A stretch of DNA of 59,655 nucleotides, taken from assembly GCA_030041985.1 (NCBI GenBank), contig JASIAM010000236.1:1-59655 (forward strand). The letters run 5' to 3'. The DNA is from Bryobacteraceae bacterium. GTDB lineage: Bacteria > Acidobacteriota > Terriglobia > Bryobacterales > Bryobacteraceae. The notes under the pieces were generated by a model, which saw nothing but the letters and a program-made list of their open reading frames with translations, had not been told where the DNA came from and did no database searches. Below, one piece after another: positions 1 through 9,331 of the stretch. The first letter of the stretch is position 1. Every line of letters begins with the position of its first letter. Both the position numbers and the translations under genes were made by a program.

Positions 1-8
1 CTGATTCC

Positions 9-1421
9 GTGTTCGCCGCGCGCTTTCAGTTGACCCGCCAGGACCTCGAGAGCTACCTGGCCGAAGCGCTTTCCCACGGTGGCGATTACGCGGACTTGTA
101 TTTCGAGTACCTTCTCACCAGCTCCATCGGCATTGATGAATCCATCGTAAAAAGCGCGGCTCAAGGCGTCTCCATGGGCGTTGGCGTCCGCGTCATCTCC
201 GGCGAACGCACCGGCTATGCATACAGCGACGACCTTTCCCCCGAGAAGATCCGCAAAGCCGCCCGTGTCGCGGCCTATATCGCCGCCGGGCCAAGCAAGG
301 TAGAAAGCTTCAACCTCAAAGAGGGGCGCCGCCACGATCTTTATCCCGTTCTTATCGCACCGGCGGAAACGGCATTTCTGGAACGCGTAGACTTGGTGCG
401 CCGCGCCGATCGCGCCGCCCGCGCCTACGATTCCCGCGTGTTCCAGGTGCAGGCCGTCTACGCCGATAATTTACGCCAAGTCCTGATCGCCACCAGTGAC
501 GGCGTGCTCACCGTCGATCGCCAGCCCCTCGCCCGCCTCAGCGTTTCCGTGCTGGCGCGCGAAAATGGCGGCCTGCCGCAGCACGGGCATTCCGGCGCCG
601 GCGGCCGCGTCGAACTCAGCTTCTTCGAAAACGAGCACACGCCGGAAACTCTGGCCCGCGAAGCCTCCCGGGAAGCGCTCATCATGTTGGGCGCCGTCGA
701 TGCCCCCGCGGGCGAAACCACGGTCGTCCTCGGCCCCGGTTGGCCCGGTATTCTTCTTCACGAAGCCGTCGGCCACGGCCTCGAAGCCGACTTCAACCGC
801 AAAGGCGTTTCGGCATTTTCCGGCCGAATCGGCCAGAAAGTCGCAAGCGAGCTCTGTACCGTAATCGACGATGGCACCATCAGCAGCCGCCGCGGTTCGC
901 TTAATGTAGACGATGAAGGCCAGCCCACCCAACGCAATGTCCTCATCGAGAATGGCGTGCTACAAGGCTACCTTCAGGACAGACTTTCGAGCACCCTGCT
1001 CGGCGCAGCGCCCACCGGCAGCGGCCGGCGCGAAAGCTACGAGCACATCCCCATGCCGCGCATGACCAATACATTCATGCTGGCCGGTGAAAGCGATCCC
1101 GAGGATATCATCCGCTCGGTCCCTAAGGGACTCTACTGTGTCAGCTTCGGCGGCGGCCAGGTGGATATTACCAACGGTAATTTCGTTTTCTCCGCCTCGG
1201 AGAGCTACCTGATAGAAGACGGAAAGGTCACGCGGCCGGTTCGCAATGCCACTTTGATCGGCAATGGTCCGGAAGCCCTCAAATACGTCAGCATGGTGGG
1301 CAATGACCTTCGGCTCGACCAGGGAATCGGGGTCTGCACCAAGGAAGGGCAGGGCGTCCCCGTAGGTGTCGGCATCCCCACCATCCGCATCGACAAAATC
1401 ACCGTCGGAGGCACGGCTTGA
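9..1421 (+). CDS. tldD: TldD metalloprotease subunit (start may lie upstream of the window)
   Basis: TldD is the zinc-bearing subunit of the TldD/TldE(PmbA) heterodimer, a cytoplasmic protease that opens unfolded peptides and, in enterobacteria, matures microcin B17 and degrades CcdA. The zinc motif HExxxH is visible at residues 251-256 (HEAVGH), and the conserved downstream cysteine is Cys443 in a GVCTKEG context. The length of 470 aa is close to the family's usual 480. The listed start is GTG at 9. The frame stays open to the window edge, so a few more N-terminal residues could lie outside. The stop is directly coupled to the pmbA gene. I see no RiPP precursor nearby, so the natural substrate is unknown. 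Confidence 0.93.
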   Translation: MFAARFQLTRQDLESYLAEALSHGGDYADLYFEYLLTSSIGIDESIVKSAAQGVSMGVGVRVISGERTGYAYSDDLSPEKIRKAARVAAYIAAGPSKVESFNLKEGRRHDLYPVLIAPAETAFLERVDLVRRADRAARAYDSRVFQVQAVYADNLRQVLIATSDGVLTVDRQPLARLSVSVLARENGGLPQHGHSGAGGRVELSFFENEHTPETLAREASREALIMLGAVDAPAGETTVVLGPGWPGILLHEAVGHGLEADFNRKGVSAFSGRIGQKVASELCTVIDDGTISSRRGSLNVDDEGQPTQRNVLIENGVLQGYLQDRLSSTLLGAAPTGSGRRESYEHIPMPRMTNTFMLAGESDPEDIIRSVPKGLYCVSFGGGQVDITNGNFVFSASESYLIEDGKVTRPVRNATLIGNGPEALKYVSMVGNDLRLDQGIGVCTKEGQGVPVGVGIPTIRIDKITVGGTA

Positions 1422-1438
1422 GTCTCGGAAAAGTCATC

Positions 1439-2791
1439 ATGTCCGAGAACCATCTAATGGAGTTGGCGCACGGCGTGGTGAAGCGCGCCTTGGCCGCCGG
1501 CGCCGCCGATGCCGAGTGCACGGTGGCAGAGGGCGAAGAATTTTCGGCTAGTGTCCGCATGCGGGAGCTAGAAAATCTAAAAGAGGCGGGCTCTCGCGGA
1601 GCGGGAGTGCGTGTTTTGATCGGGCGCCATGCCGGCTCTGCCTCTACTTCAGATTTGTCGCCTGAGGGCATCGACCGGCTGGTGCGCTCGGCCATCGAGC
1701 TGGCGGCAGTGACCAATGAAGATCCATACGCCTTCCTTCCTGATCCCGAAGAACTGGGCGCCCTCACCGGCGATCTGCGGCTCTATTCAGCAGACGTTGC
1801 CACTCTCGCCACTGATTTGAAGATCGAAACAGCCAAGCGCGCGGAAGCGGCGGCTCTATCCGCCGATCCCCGCATATCCAATTCCGAAGGAGCGTCGTTC
1901 GATTCCCATTTGGGGCGCCAGATCTTCGTCAATTCTCGCGGGTTTGCGGGTGAGTACCGCACCAGTTACTGCTCGGTCAGCGCCGTTCCGGTCGCGCGCG
2001 ACCGCGATTCCATGGAGCGCGATTATTGGGAATCGTTCGCCCGCGGTTTTGCCGGGCTTGAGGACCCCGAGCAAGTGGGCCTCACGGCGGCCCGCCGGGC
2101 CCTGCGGCGCCTCCATCCCGTCAAAGTACCCACCCAGAAAGTACCCGTTGTGTTCGAGCCCCGCGTGGCCCGTAGACTAATCGGTGAGGTGTTTGATGCC
2201 GTGCACGGCATGGCTGTCTACCGCCACCAGTCGTTTCTGGCCGGAAAAATCGGTGAAAAGGTCGCGAGCGATCGGGTTACCGTGATCGATGATGGCACGC
2301 TCCCCGGCTTGTTCGGCACCTCCCCGTTTGATGACGAAGGTGTACCCTCGCGCCGCACCGTAGTGATCGAACGCGGGGTGCTGAAGAGCTACTTGCTAAA
2401 CTGCTACGCTGCCCGCAAGCTGGGCCTGAAGACCACCGGGAACGCCTCACGTGGCCTCGCCGGCAACCCCGGGATTGGCCACGGGAACTTTTTCCTCGAA
2501 AAAGGAGTCGAAACCCCGGACGAGATCATCCGTGGAATCCGCAATGGCTTTTATGTTACGGAAATCCAGGGGCACGGCGGCAACACGGTGACAGGGGATT
2601 ATTCGCAGGGCGCCTCCGGCCTGTGGATTCGCGATGGCGAACTGGCTTTCGCTGTTTCGGAAGTGACCATCGCCGCCAATTTGCGGGAAATGCTGCTCGC
2701 GCTTGAAGCCGTTGGGTCGGACCTCGAATTCCGCGGTTCCGTCTCGGCGCCCACAGTGAAGATAGGAGAGATGACGGTTGGCGGAAAGTAA
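1439..2791 (+). CDS. pmbA: TldE/PmbA protease subunit
   Basis: This is the second subunit of the TldD/TldE protease; it has the same fold but lacks the zinc-binding HExxxH motif, as expected for PmbA. An in-frame TTG at 1418 overlaps the tldD stop. The ATG at 1439, preceded by the purine-rich GGAAAAG, gives a more natural N-terminus (MSENHLMELA) and is preferred; the protein is then 450 aa. Sequence blocks such as GIGHGNFFLEKG and the C-terminal APTVKIGEMTVGG match the family. It lies between tldD and a small membrane-anchored protein gene that overlaps its 3' end, so the three are probably one transcript. Confidence 0.92.
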   Translation: MSENHLMELAHGVVKRALAAGAADAECTVAEGEEFSASVRMRELENLKEAGSRGAGVRVLIGRHAGSASTSDLSPEGIDRLVRSAIELAAVTNEDPYAFLPDPEELGALTGDLRLYSADVATLATDLKIETAKRAEAAALSADPRISNSEGASFDSHLGRQIFVNSRGFAGEYRTSYCSVSAVPVARDRDSMERDYWESFARGFAGLEDPEQVGLTAARRALRRLHPVKVPTQKVPVVFEPRVARRLIGEVFDAVHGMAVYRHQSFLAGKIGEKVASDRVTVIDDGTLPGLFGTSPFDDEGVPSRRTVVIERGVLKSYLLNCYAARKLGLKTTGNASRGLAGNPGIGHGNFFLEKGVETPDEIIRGIRNGFYVTEIQGHGGNTVTGDYSQGASGLWIRDGELAFAVSEVTIAANLREMLLALEAVGSDLEFRGSVSAPTVKIGEMTVGGK

Positions 2792-3239
2792 GCTGCGGGT
2801 CCCACCCGTCGTCATCGTGATGGGAGTGCTGTTAGTTGCGGGTGCGGCCGGCTTCTGGTATCTCGACCGCCTGTCCCAACAGCCTCCTCCTCCGCCCCCG
2901 CCACTAACAGCCGAAGCTAAATCGTATGTCAGCCACCTCAAGCTCAGCGACGTGGATATGGCTGCCAACGAAGATTACTTTCACAACCGCGTCGTCGAGA
3001 TCAAGGGCAACATTCAAAACCTGGGAGATCGCCGCCTGGACCTCGTAGAAATCAACTGCGTCTTCTACGATCCTTATGGACAGGTCGTCTTGCGGCAACG
3101 CACACCCATCGTCAACCGCAAAGCCGGCGGACTGGCTCCCGGCGACACGAAGCCCTTCCGCCTCCCCTTCGACACTATCCCCGATAGTTGGAATAACGTG
3201 ATGCCGCAAATGGTCATTGCGCGCATCGATTTCGAATAG
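2778..3239 (+). CDS. membrane-anchored protein with FxLYD/DUF2393-like domain
   Basis: The 153-aa protein has one N-terminal membrane segment (residues about 9-27), a run of seven prolines (about 36-42) as a linker, and an extracytoplasmic beta-sandwich-like domain (about 60-152) with the pattern VEIKGNIQNLG...LVEINCVFYDPYG typical of FxLYD/DUF2393-type domains. Function is unknown. Translation starts at TTG 2778, inside the last codons of pmbA, with GATAGGAGAG as the ribosome binding site at 2761-2770. The overlap with pmbA argues for co-expression. Its stop (TAG, 3237-3239) abuts the stop of the convergent sigma-factor fragment with no spacer. Confidence 0.7.
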   Translation: MAESKLRVPPVVIVMGVLLVAGAAGFWYLDRLSQQPPPPPPPLTAEAKSYVSHLKLSDVDMAANEDYFHNRVVEIKGNIQNLGDRRLDLVEINCVFYDPYGQVVLRQRTPIVNRKAGGLAPGDTKPFRLPFDTIPDSWNNVMPQMVIARIDFE

Positions 3240-3557
3240 TCACTCCACCACCTTCGGCTCCCGCTCCAACTCCACAGGCGCAATCCGCCGCCGGTAGTGA
3301 TCGTTACAAACGTTCACCGTCACGCGATACAGCCATGCCTGCGGGCTCCCCGCGATGCTCCCCGAATGCTTAAGGAGCCGCAGAAACACCTCTTGCGCAA
3401 CGTCCCGCGCATCCTCCACATCGCCCAGCAGCCGATAAGCCGTCCGCAGCACAAGTTGCTGATACTCCGCCACCCATTTCTCAAACGGCTCGCTCCGGCT
3501 CGCATCCATGGGCACCAGGCTTGGCAGAACCAGTTCTCCCGGCATCGGCTTCCGCAA
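3240..3557 (-). pseudogene. ECF sigma factor fragment (region 2 only)
   Basis: The 105 residues correspond to the first half of an ECF (group 4) sigma factor: QLVLRTAYRLLGDVEDARDVA is region 2.1-2.2 and AWLYRVTVNVCNDHYRRR is region 2.3-2.4, the -10-binding helix. Region 4, which recognises the -35 element and is needed for promoter choice, is missing. The frame ends just after the region 2-4 linker, where the convergent gene ends. ECF factors usually have about 160-200 residues, so this is most likely a 3'-truncated remnant. A functional region-2-only protein is possible but unusual. It is divergent from the secreted protein gene at 3726. Confidence 0.75.
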
Positions 3558-3725
3558 GGGAATACGTCCGGACTTGTCAATTCGTTGATCCCCATTTCCC
3601 CGGCTCGCCGCCGCCAGGCCCGGAAATTTTTCGTTCTGTCCCGCACAGAATTCCCCGCGATTGTGTTAGCATGTCCACAATATTGCCGTTCGCGTGGGAG
3701 CGAGGGGTGGTGAGGATTGGGGACC

Positions 3726-4382
3726 ATGCCGCGTTTTGCGCTTCTGGCCGCTGGAGCGTCCATCTTTCTCTGCCCGGCCACACCGCTGCTGCGGGCTGCT
3801 GGGAATCCGCCTTCCGGGGAGTTGACCCGCCCTGCTGTGGCGGTCTTCATGGATTTCGATTCGAAGCCCGGTGACAACTCGGTTGCGGTGATGAAGCGGG
3901 AGGCCGAAGATCTGCTCAAAGCCTCGGGAATCGCGCTCGATTGGAAAATGGTGACGGGCAACCAAGGAAAGGAATCGTCACGCGGACTGGTGGTGGTGAA
4001 GTTTCGTGGCCGCTGCCGCGTGGAAGGGTGGCCGCAACCGGGTGAGGACGAACCGCCCGAACGCACGCAGACTTTGGGTTTCACGCGTGTTTTGGACGGT
4101 CATGTGATGCCCTTCAGCGAGATCGAGTGCGATCAAATTCGCAAGTCCCTGAGTTACCTCGCCTCCGATTCCACTCCCATGGAACGGCAAAGAGCTTTTG
4201 GACTGGCCATGGGCCGGGTAGTGGCGCATGAACTATACCATATGCTGGCGCGCACCACTTCCCACGCGGAAGAGGGCTTGGCGAAAGCAACGCAATCCCT
4301 GCGGGACTTGGCCGGCAACTCAGCCATGGCATTCCGCGAAACGGATTCCCGGGCAATCGGCCAAGCTTTCATAAAGCAATAG
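3726..4382 (+). CDS. secreted protein with HExxH metallopeptidase-like motif
   Basis: The 218-aa protein starts at ATG 3726 behind GAGGATTGGGG. Residues 1-25 form a signal peptide, so it should act outside the cytoplasm. The motif VVAHELYHMLARTTSH near residues 171-186 contains HExxH followed by a third histidine eight positions after the second, an arrangement like, but wider spaced than, the metzincin HExxHxxGxxH. Upstream, the sequence VAVFMDFDSKPG and a VVVKFRGRCR strand look like a conserved acidobacterial domain that I cannot name. Zinc binding and proteolysis are inferred from the motif only. Confidence 0.6.
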   Translation: MPRFALLAAGASIFLCPATPLLRAAGNPPSGELTRPAVAVFMDFDSKPGDNSVAVMKREAEDLLKASGIALDWKMVTGNQGKESSRGLVVVKFRGRCRVEGWPQPGEDEPPERTQTLGFTRVLDGHVMPFSEIECDQIRKSLSYLASDSTPMERQRAFGLAMGRVVAHELYHMLARTTSHAEEGLAKATQSLRDLAGNSAMAFRETDSRAIGQAFIKQ

Positions 4383-4412
4383 TCTCTCGCCAATTTGTGA
4401 TGAAGTCAGGCA

Positions 4413-4441
4413 ATAAAAAAGGGCAGGTGTAACCCTGCCCT
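4413..4441 (-). terminator. Rho-independent terminator of the TonB receptor gene
   Basis: AGGGCAGG at 4420-4427 pairs with CCTGCCCT at 4434-4441 around a six-base loop. On the minus strand the stem is followed by a T-run (the A-run at 4415-4420 on the plus strand). It lies 48 bp beyond the receptor's stop codon. It may also slow plus-strand transcription from 3726, but there is no T-run on that side. Confidence 0.8.
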
Positions 4442-4488
4442 GAGTCTTGCTGCCGTCCGGCTTTAACTACCGTTCACTACCGTGGCGT

Positions 4489-7400
4489 CTAAAACTGTAC
4501 GGTGGCCCCGAACTTCACCTCGCGCCCGAATGCGCCGGGCATGGCCGATTCGGGGGCGAGAGTATTGACTAGGCCGAATGAGGGCGAACTGATGTTAGTC
4601 ACCGGATTGTAGGGACTCACTGTGTTGGCGAGGTTATACGCTTCGCCCCTTAGTTGGAAGTTGAAGCGATCGCCGAAGTGGAAGTTCTTCAACAACGCCA
4701 AATTATAGGTCCACGCGCCCGGCCCGCGCAGCACACCCCGATTCAAATTAGCCACGTTGCTGCCGGTGGGCGCATAGAACAACCCGTTATTAAAATATGA
4801 CAGGCCATTGCCGAAATTGCCTGTAACCAGCGCCGAACCGGAGCCGGTTGCGCCGGCAAGCACCGGAAGGCCGGGACAATTGCAAAGCAGCGGATCGGCG
4901 GTAAAGGTAAGCGGCGTGCCGGTGTACCATGTCAAGACGCCGTCCAATTGCCAGCCGCCCAGCACGGCCGATACCAGGTTATGGCCCGTGCGGCCCCAAG
5001 GTATCTCCTACAGGTGAGTGAGGTTGAGAGTCTGCTGCCGGTCATAATCCATCGGTCCGTAATTGGCGCGCAGGTTTAGAGGATCTAACAGCTCACCATT
5101 AGCCGTCGTATAACCGAGCGCCTTGCTATAGGTGTAGGCCGCCATGAACGCAATCCCCTGGGAGAAGCGCTTGTTCAAGCTCACCTGGAGGGCGTTGTAG
5201 TTGGAGGTCATGCCGTTCTCAAAATAGGTTACCGGGCTGGTGTTGCCCAGCGCTGCGTACGGCAAGCCCGCCAGACCGGTTCCCGGCAAAGCGTAGTTCA
5301 GATTGTAATCACCCGGTAAGTGCCGGTCTAACATACCTACATAACCGACAGAAAGCACACTACCATAGTAAAAGTCACGCTGAACTTGCAGGCTGAACGT
5401 TTCCACGTAAGGAGTGGGTAAGTTGCGCGGTATCACACTCGCCGGCAAGTTACCTGCAAGCGTTCCGTTCACCAGCGGGTAAGTCAGGGAATTCGGGTTC
5501 GTTACAGTCGGACCAAAAACACCCGTAAAGGGAGCAAGTTCGTAAGTGCCTTGGGCGCTAGCCACTGCTCCCGTAGTGGGCGCCATCAAGCCGGAAAGCA
5601 TATAAGGCATCTGGAAATACTGGATGCCGTAGCCGCCCCGGATCACAGTGCGATCGTTAAGGCTGTACGCAATACCAACACGCGGGGCCACGTTGCGAGT
5701 TTGGGTAATTGTAGGTGTCATTGTATAGCCCCCAACACCGCTATAGTTATAGGTATTGTTCGTGGGGTCGTAGAACTCTGCGCCACCACCTCTATCGGGG
5801 TCTATGTTACCGAAGATCTCGTAGCGCACGCCGAGATCGAGCGTAAGGCGATGCAGTAAATGAAAATTGTCTCCCAACCAGACTCCATACTGGCTCTGAC
5901 GGGTGCTTGGTGCGACGACATTGTTGGCAATTCCAAGCTGCGAAGGGGCGCCCAGCAGAAACGAGGCGAACGAGTTATAAAACTCGGAATATGGCGTAAG
6001 GGCAGCGCCATTGTTGATAAGAGTTTGCCCAGGGCTGAAGTAAGCCGTGCCGCTCGCTCCATATAACGATGTATATGGGTTGTCCAGCCAACCATCTGTG
6101 CGGATACGGCGGACGTCCACTCCCCACTTGAAACTGTGTTTGGCCGTGTGCCATCCCCAGTTCCACACCCAGTTAAAGTTGTTGTCGATGGGATTTTCCG
6201 GCAAGGTGGCGGGGGTACCGATCAGCGGCATACCCGGAATATCGATGCCGATCAGTCCTGTCCCCAAGCTGGTTAAGCCCAATGTGCCGGCCAGAGGACT
6301 CGTATTGCCGTAGAGGCCGAGGTTGGAATCGTACCGGTTGTAACCAAATTTGAAATCGGTGATCAGGTTGTCGTTAAACGCGTGATCAATGGCGATCGCG
6401 GCGTTATCCGCTACTAACCGGTCGCGCGTTCCCGCGCCAATCACATTCCCCAGGGGGGATTCTTCGACGGCGCGGTTGTTGGAATAGCCGTATCGCAGGA
6501 ATGCGGATGTGTGATCGTTCACGTGGTAATCCAGCCGGCCATCAAACTTCTGATAATCCAGTTGGTAGGGCGAGTTCGACAGGTAATTGTTCGCCAGCCC
6601 CGGAAGATTGGGTGCAGGAAGATAACTCGCAATGGCCGCGGCGGTCGGATTAATCAAAGATGGAGAGATCACATTGCCGGGGAACGCCTGGCGGAGTGTG
6701 CCGTCGGCAAACCCAGTGTACGGGCTGTATAACGTCAGGTTCGGAATGGAGCTGAAGTTGCCGGTCAGAACGCCGGCAGACGGCACGGTGGAAAGTTGTG
6801 TGTTATCTCCGCGGTTATAATTACCTTCCCACGATCCGAAGAAAAACAAACTGTCTTTTATGATCGGTCCACCGACGGCCGTGCCGAACTGATTGTAAGT
6901 GAAGCGGGGCGCGCTCGTGTCGAGGGTATCAAAGTAACTTCTCGTGCGCAGAGGATTACCGCTATAGAATTCAAACAAGTCGCCGTGAAGTGCATTGGTT
7001 CCGCCGCGAGAGTTATCCGTCACATACGCGCCGTCTGTGAATCCTTTATCCATTGACAGGTTCGCTGTGGAGACATTGAACTGTTGAATCATTTCTTCGG
7101 GAACCACGCGAATAGCCGTATCGCGATATGGCTCCTGGTTCCAAACACCATCCAGATAATTCTGATTCAAATAGGGAAATTGGCCGTTCGTGCTGAAGAA
7201 ACGGTTGCGCTCCGGGTCCGTTGTAAAGTCCAGAGCGGCCACTGGCGGCGTGATACCGGTTTCGAACTCAACGAGGTCCTGGTGGTTACGGTCGATGACC
7301 GGTATTTCGTGCACGACGCGCGAGTCCTCTGCTACCGATACCTCGCCATTGTCAGTCTGCGTCATGGGAGCCGTCCCCTTGAGTTCCACGATTTCGTTAG

Positions 7401-7737
7401 TATTGCCTGCTTCCAGGGTGATGTTCACGGTGGCGGGTCCGGTTGCCGTCAACTCAATATTTTGCTGAGACGTTCGCTTATACCCGGACGATTCTACGTC
7501 GACTTTGTAAGTGCCCGGCGGCAAGGCGCTAATGGAAAAGGTACCATCCGTGCCAGTTAGTGCCTTCTGCGAAGCGCTGGTTTGTGCGTTGGTAACAGTA
7601 ATTGCGGCATTGGGAACGGGGTTACCGTCTGCCGAAGTAATCCTGCCGGAAAGCGTGCCGCCCACTGATTGGCCCCAGAGAGCGGCGCATGCAGATAAGG
7701 CCAGCACACATATAAATCGCATTGATAACTTACCCAT
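4489..7737 (-). pseudogene. Oar-like TonB-dependent receptor interrupted by an in-frame amber codon
   Basis: The reading frame encodes about 1082 residues, the normal size of acidobacterial Oar-like outer-membrane receptors. It has a signal peptide (first 25 residues), a carboxypeptidase-regulatory-like domain (GTLSGRITSADGNPVPNAAI, about 26-115), a plug (about 130-260), and a beta-barrel ending in the aromatic C-terminus FGATVQF. The start is ATG at 7737 behind GGAGG. One TAG at 5008-5010 interrupts the frame after LNLTHL; the following 173 codons are in the same frame and continue directly with EIPWGRTGHNLVSAVLGGWQLDG. The codon sits where a Tyr (TAT/TAC) would fit, so a single substitution or a base-call error is the simplest reading. 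Without the C-terminal strands the barrel should not assemble. Confidence 0.88.
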
Positions 7738-7967
7738 TTTTCCTCCAAGAAAACTAACCGTTAAGCCGAGCGTATCAGCATGGGAAAAACTCGGTCAATG
7801 CCGCTTTGGTGCGGCTGGGCACAGCGCGGACACGTATAGTGAAGTAGCACGCTACGAGCCGGTTCGGTTCCTAACAAAATCCAGGAGCGTCAGTAAGAAC
7901 TCCTTGACGCGCGGAAGCCCATTACTCAAAAGTCTCTAGCGCCACAGAAGTGTTATGATGAAACCCT
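7738..7967. promoter_or_regulatory. intergenic region between TonB receptor and rmlA, with a -10-like box for rmlA
   Basis: This 230-bp divergent region holds the receptor's ribosome binding site (GGAGG on the minus strand, 7741-7746). On the plus side, TATGAT at 7954-7959 lies eight bases before the rmlA ATG at 7968, with no Shine-Dalgarno sequence between. That arrangement fits a leaderless or nearly leaderless rmlA transcript. No clear -35 hexamer was seen. Confidence 0.4.
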
Positions 7968-8744
7968 ATGAAAGGGATCGTACTCGCTGGTGGGACGGGG
8001 AGCCGTTTGTTTCCGCTGACCAAGATCACCAATAAGCATCTGCTGCCCATCTATGATCGGCCCATGATTTATTACCCGATTCAGACGCTGGTGGATGCGG
8101 GTATCCGCGATATTCTGATCGTGACCGGTGGAAGGAATTCCGGTGACTTCCTCCGATTGCTTGGTAACGGAAAACATTTCGGCTTGGCGCACATCAACTA
8201 CACCTACCAGGAAGGAGAAGGCGGAATTGCCGATGCGCTCGCTCTGGCGGAACACTTTGCGGATAATCAAAAGATTTGCGTGGTTCTGGGCGACAATATC
8301 ATCGAGCGCGATATCCGTGAGGCGGCCGATCGTTTTCACAACCAACCCTACGGCGCGCACATTCTTCTGAAGCGGGTTCCGGATGCGGAGCGATTTGGCG
8401 TCGCCGAAGTCGCCGGCGATTGTGTGATCGGCATCGAAGAAAAACCCACCATTCCGAAGAGCAACTATGCCGTTACCGGAATTTACATGTACGACTCCAC
8501 AGTGTTCGAGAAGATTAAAGTGCTGGTTCCCTCAGGCCGCGGCGAACTCGAAATCACCGATGTGAATAATGCGTACATTCGGGAGGGCACGATGACATTC
8601 TCATTTCTGGAAGGTTGGTGGACCGATGCAGGTACTTTCGATTCGCTTCTGCGTGCAAGCAATCTGGTCGCCCAATCGGCCGCTCGGACGCAGCCTGCTC
8701 CACTTCCAGATAAACTGAGCAGAGGAGAGGGGGCCACGGCCTGA
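7968..8744 (+). CDS. rmlA: glucose-1-phosphate thymidylyltransferase
   Basis: It makes dTDP-glucose from dTTP and glucose-1-phosphate, the first step toward dTDP-linked deoxysugars. The 258-aa protein begins with the nucleotidyltransferase signature MKGIVLAGGTGSRLFPLT and continues with NKHLLPIYDRPMIYYPI. GEGGIADALALAE and the metal-binding VVLGDNI follow, and the sugar-binding EEKPTIPKSNYAVTGIYMYD lies near residues 152-171. It is shorter than the 290-aa enterobacterial RmlA, matching the short class of the family. It is the first gene of a coupled row: its TGA shares one base with the ATG of the epimerase gene. Confidence 0.93.
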   Translation: MKGIVLAGGTGSRLFPLTKITNKHLLPIYDRPMIYYPIQTLVDAGIRDILIVTGGRNSGDFLRLLGNGKHFGLAHINYTYQEGEGGIADALALAEHFADNQKICVVLGDNIIERDIREAADRFHNQPYGAHILLKRVPDAERFGVAEVAGDCVIGIEEKPTIPKSNYAVTGIYMYDSTVFEKIKVLVPSGRGELEITDVNNAYIREGTMTFSFLEGWWTDAGTFDSLLRASNLVAQSAARTQPAPLPDKLSRGEGATA

Positions 8745-9331
8745 TGGCTTCATTATCGGCCGCGGCGCGGACCGGAAGGAGCATTGCTCAATCGGCCCAA
8801 CTTGAATTAGTGCTTCCCGAGCGCGACAAAGGCTTGGGCCAAGTGATTAACGCGGTCGATTCGCCGGATCTGATCGAGGGAGTTCGTCTCGAGCGTTTGG
8901 CGGTCCATCCTGACGACCGTGGATACTTTCTCGAGGTGCAGCGTTTCGGACGCGGCCTGGCAGCTCATTTTCCCGCCGCTACTACGCAGGTTTCCGCCGC
9001 TTTGAACTATCCCGGAGCGATTAAGGCTTTCCACTATCACCTGCATCAGACGGATTGTTGGACCCCCACCAAAGGTCTCCTGCAAGTAGCATTAGTGGAT
9101 CTCCGTCTCGGCTCTCGCACTTTCGGCTTACGCAACACGATGTATGTGGGTCCTCTACGTCCATGGCAAATACTGATCCCGCCCGGAGTAGGACATGGAT
9201 ATAAAGTTGTTGGTGTAGACGAGTCTATCCTGGTCTATCTGACCGATCGCTTCTACGATCCGCAGGACGAGGGACGCATCCCGTACAACGATCCTTCAAT
9301 CAACTACGACTGGGAGATCCAGCACAAGTGA
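8744..9331 (+). CDS. rmlC: dTDP-4-dehydrorhamnose 3,5-epimerase-like cupin
   Basis: RmlC-type cupins epimerise dTDP-4-keto-6-deoxyglucose at C3 and C5. The fold is recognised from RLAVHPDDRGYFLEVQR, IKAFHYHLHQTDCW (catalytic His region), IPPGVGHGYKV and the C-terminal PYNDPSINYDWEI. The 195-aa protein has an N-terminal extension of about 40 residues before the cupin core. The motif around the catalytic histidine, FHYHLHQ, has extra histidines compared with the LHYQ of classical RmlC, so a related 3- or 5-epimerase is possible. The gene overlaps rmlA by one base and rmlB by four (GTGA). Confidence 0.85.
   Translation: MASLSAAARTGRSIAQSAQLELVLPERDKGLGQVINAVDSPDLIEGVRLERLAVHPDDRGYFLEVQRFGRGLAAHFPAATTQVSAALNYPGAIKAFHYHLHQTDCWTPTKGLLQVALVDLRLGSRTFGLRNTMYVGPLRPWQILIPPGVGHGYKVVGVDESILVYLTDRFYDPQDEGRIPYNDPSINYDWEIQHK

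Noticed and set aside
471-932. Minus-strand ORFs opposite tldD (153 and 87 aa)
   Set aside because: They mirror the strongly coding tldD frame in GC-rich DNA, have no domain look and no ribosome binding site.
3320-4084. 254-aa minus-strand ORF
   Set aside because: It crosses the sigma fragment and the secreted HExxH gene in a third frame; Arg/Ser/Pro-rich shadow with no motif.
5008-5010. Pyrrolysine or other recoding of TAG
   Set aside because: No pyl genes or recoding signal is visible, and a Tyr-to-stop substitution explains it. Kept only as a possible suppressor effect in the findings.
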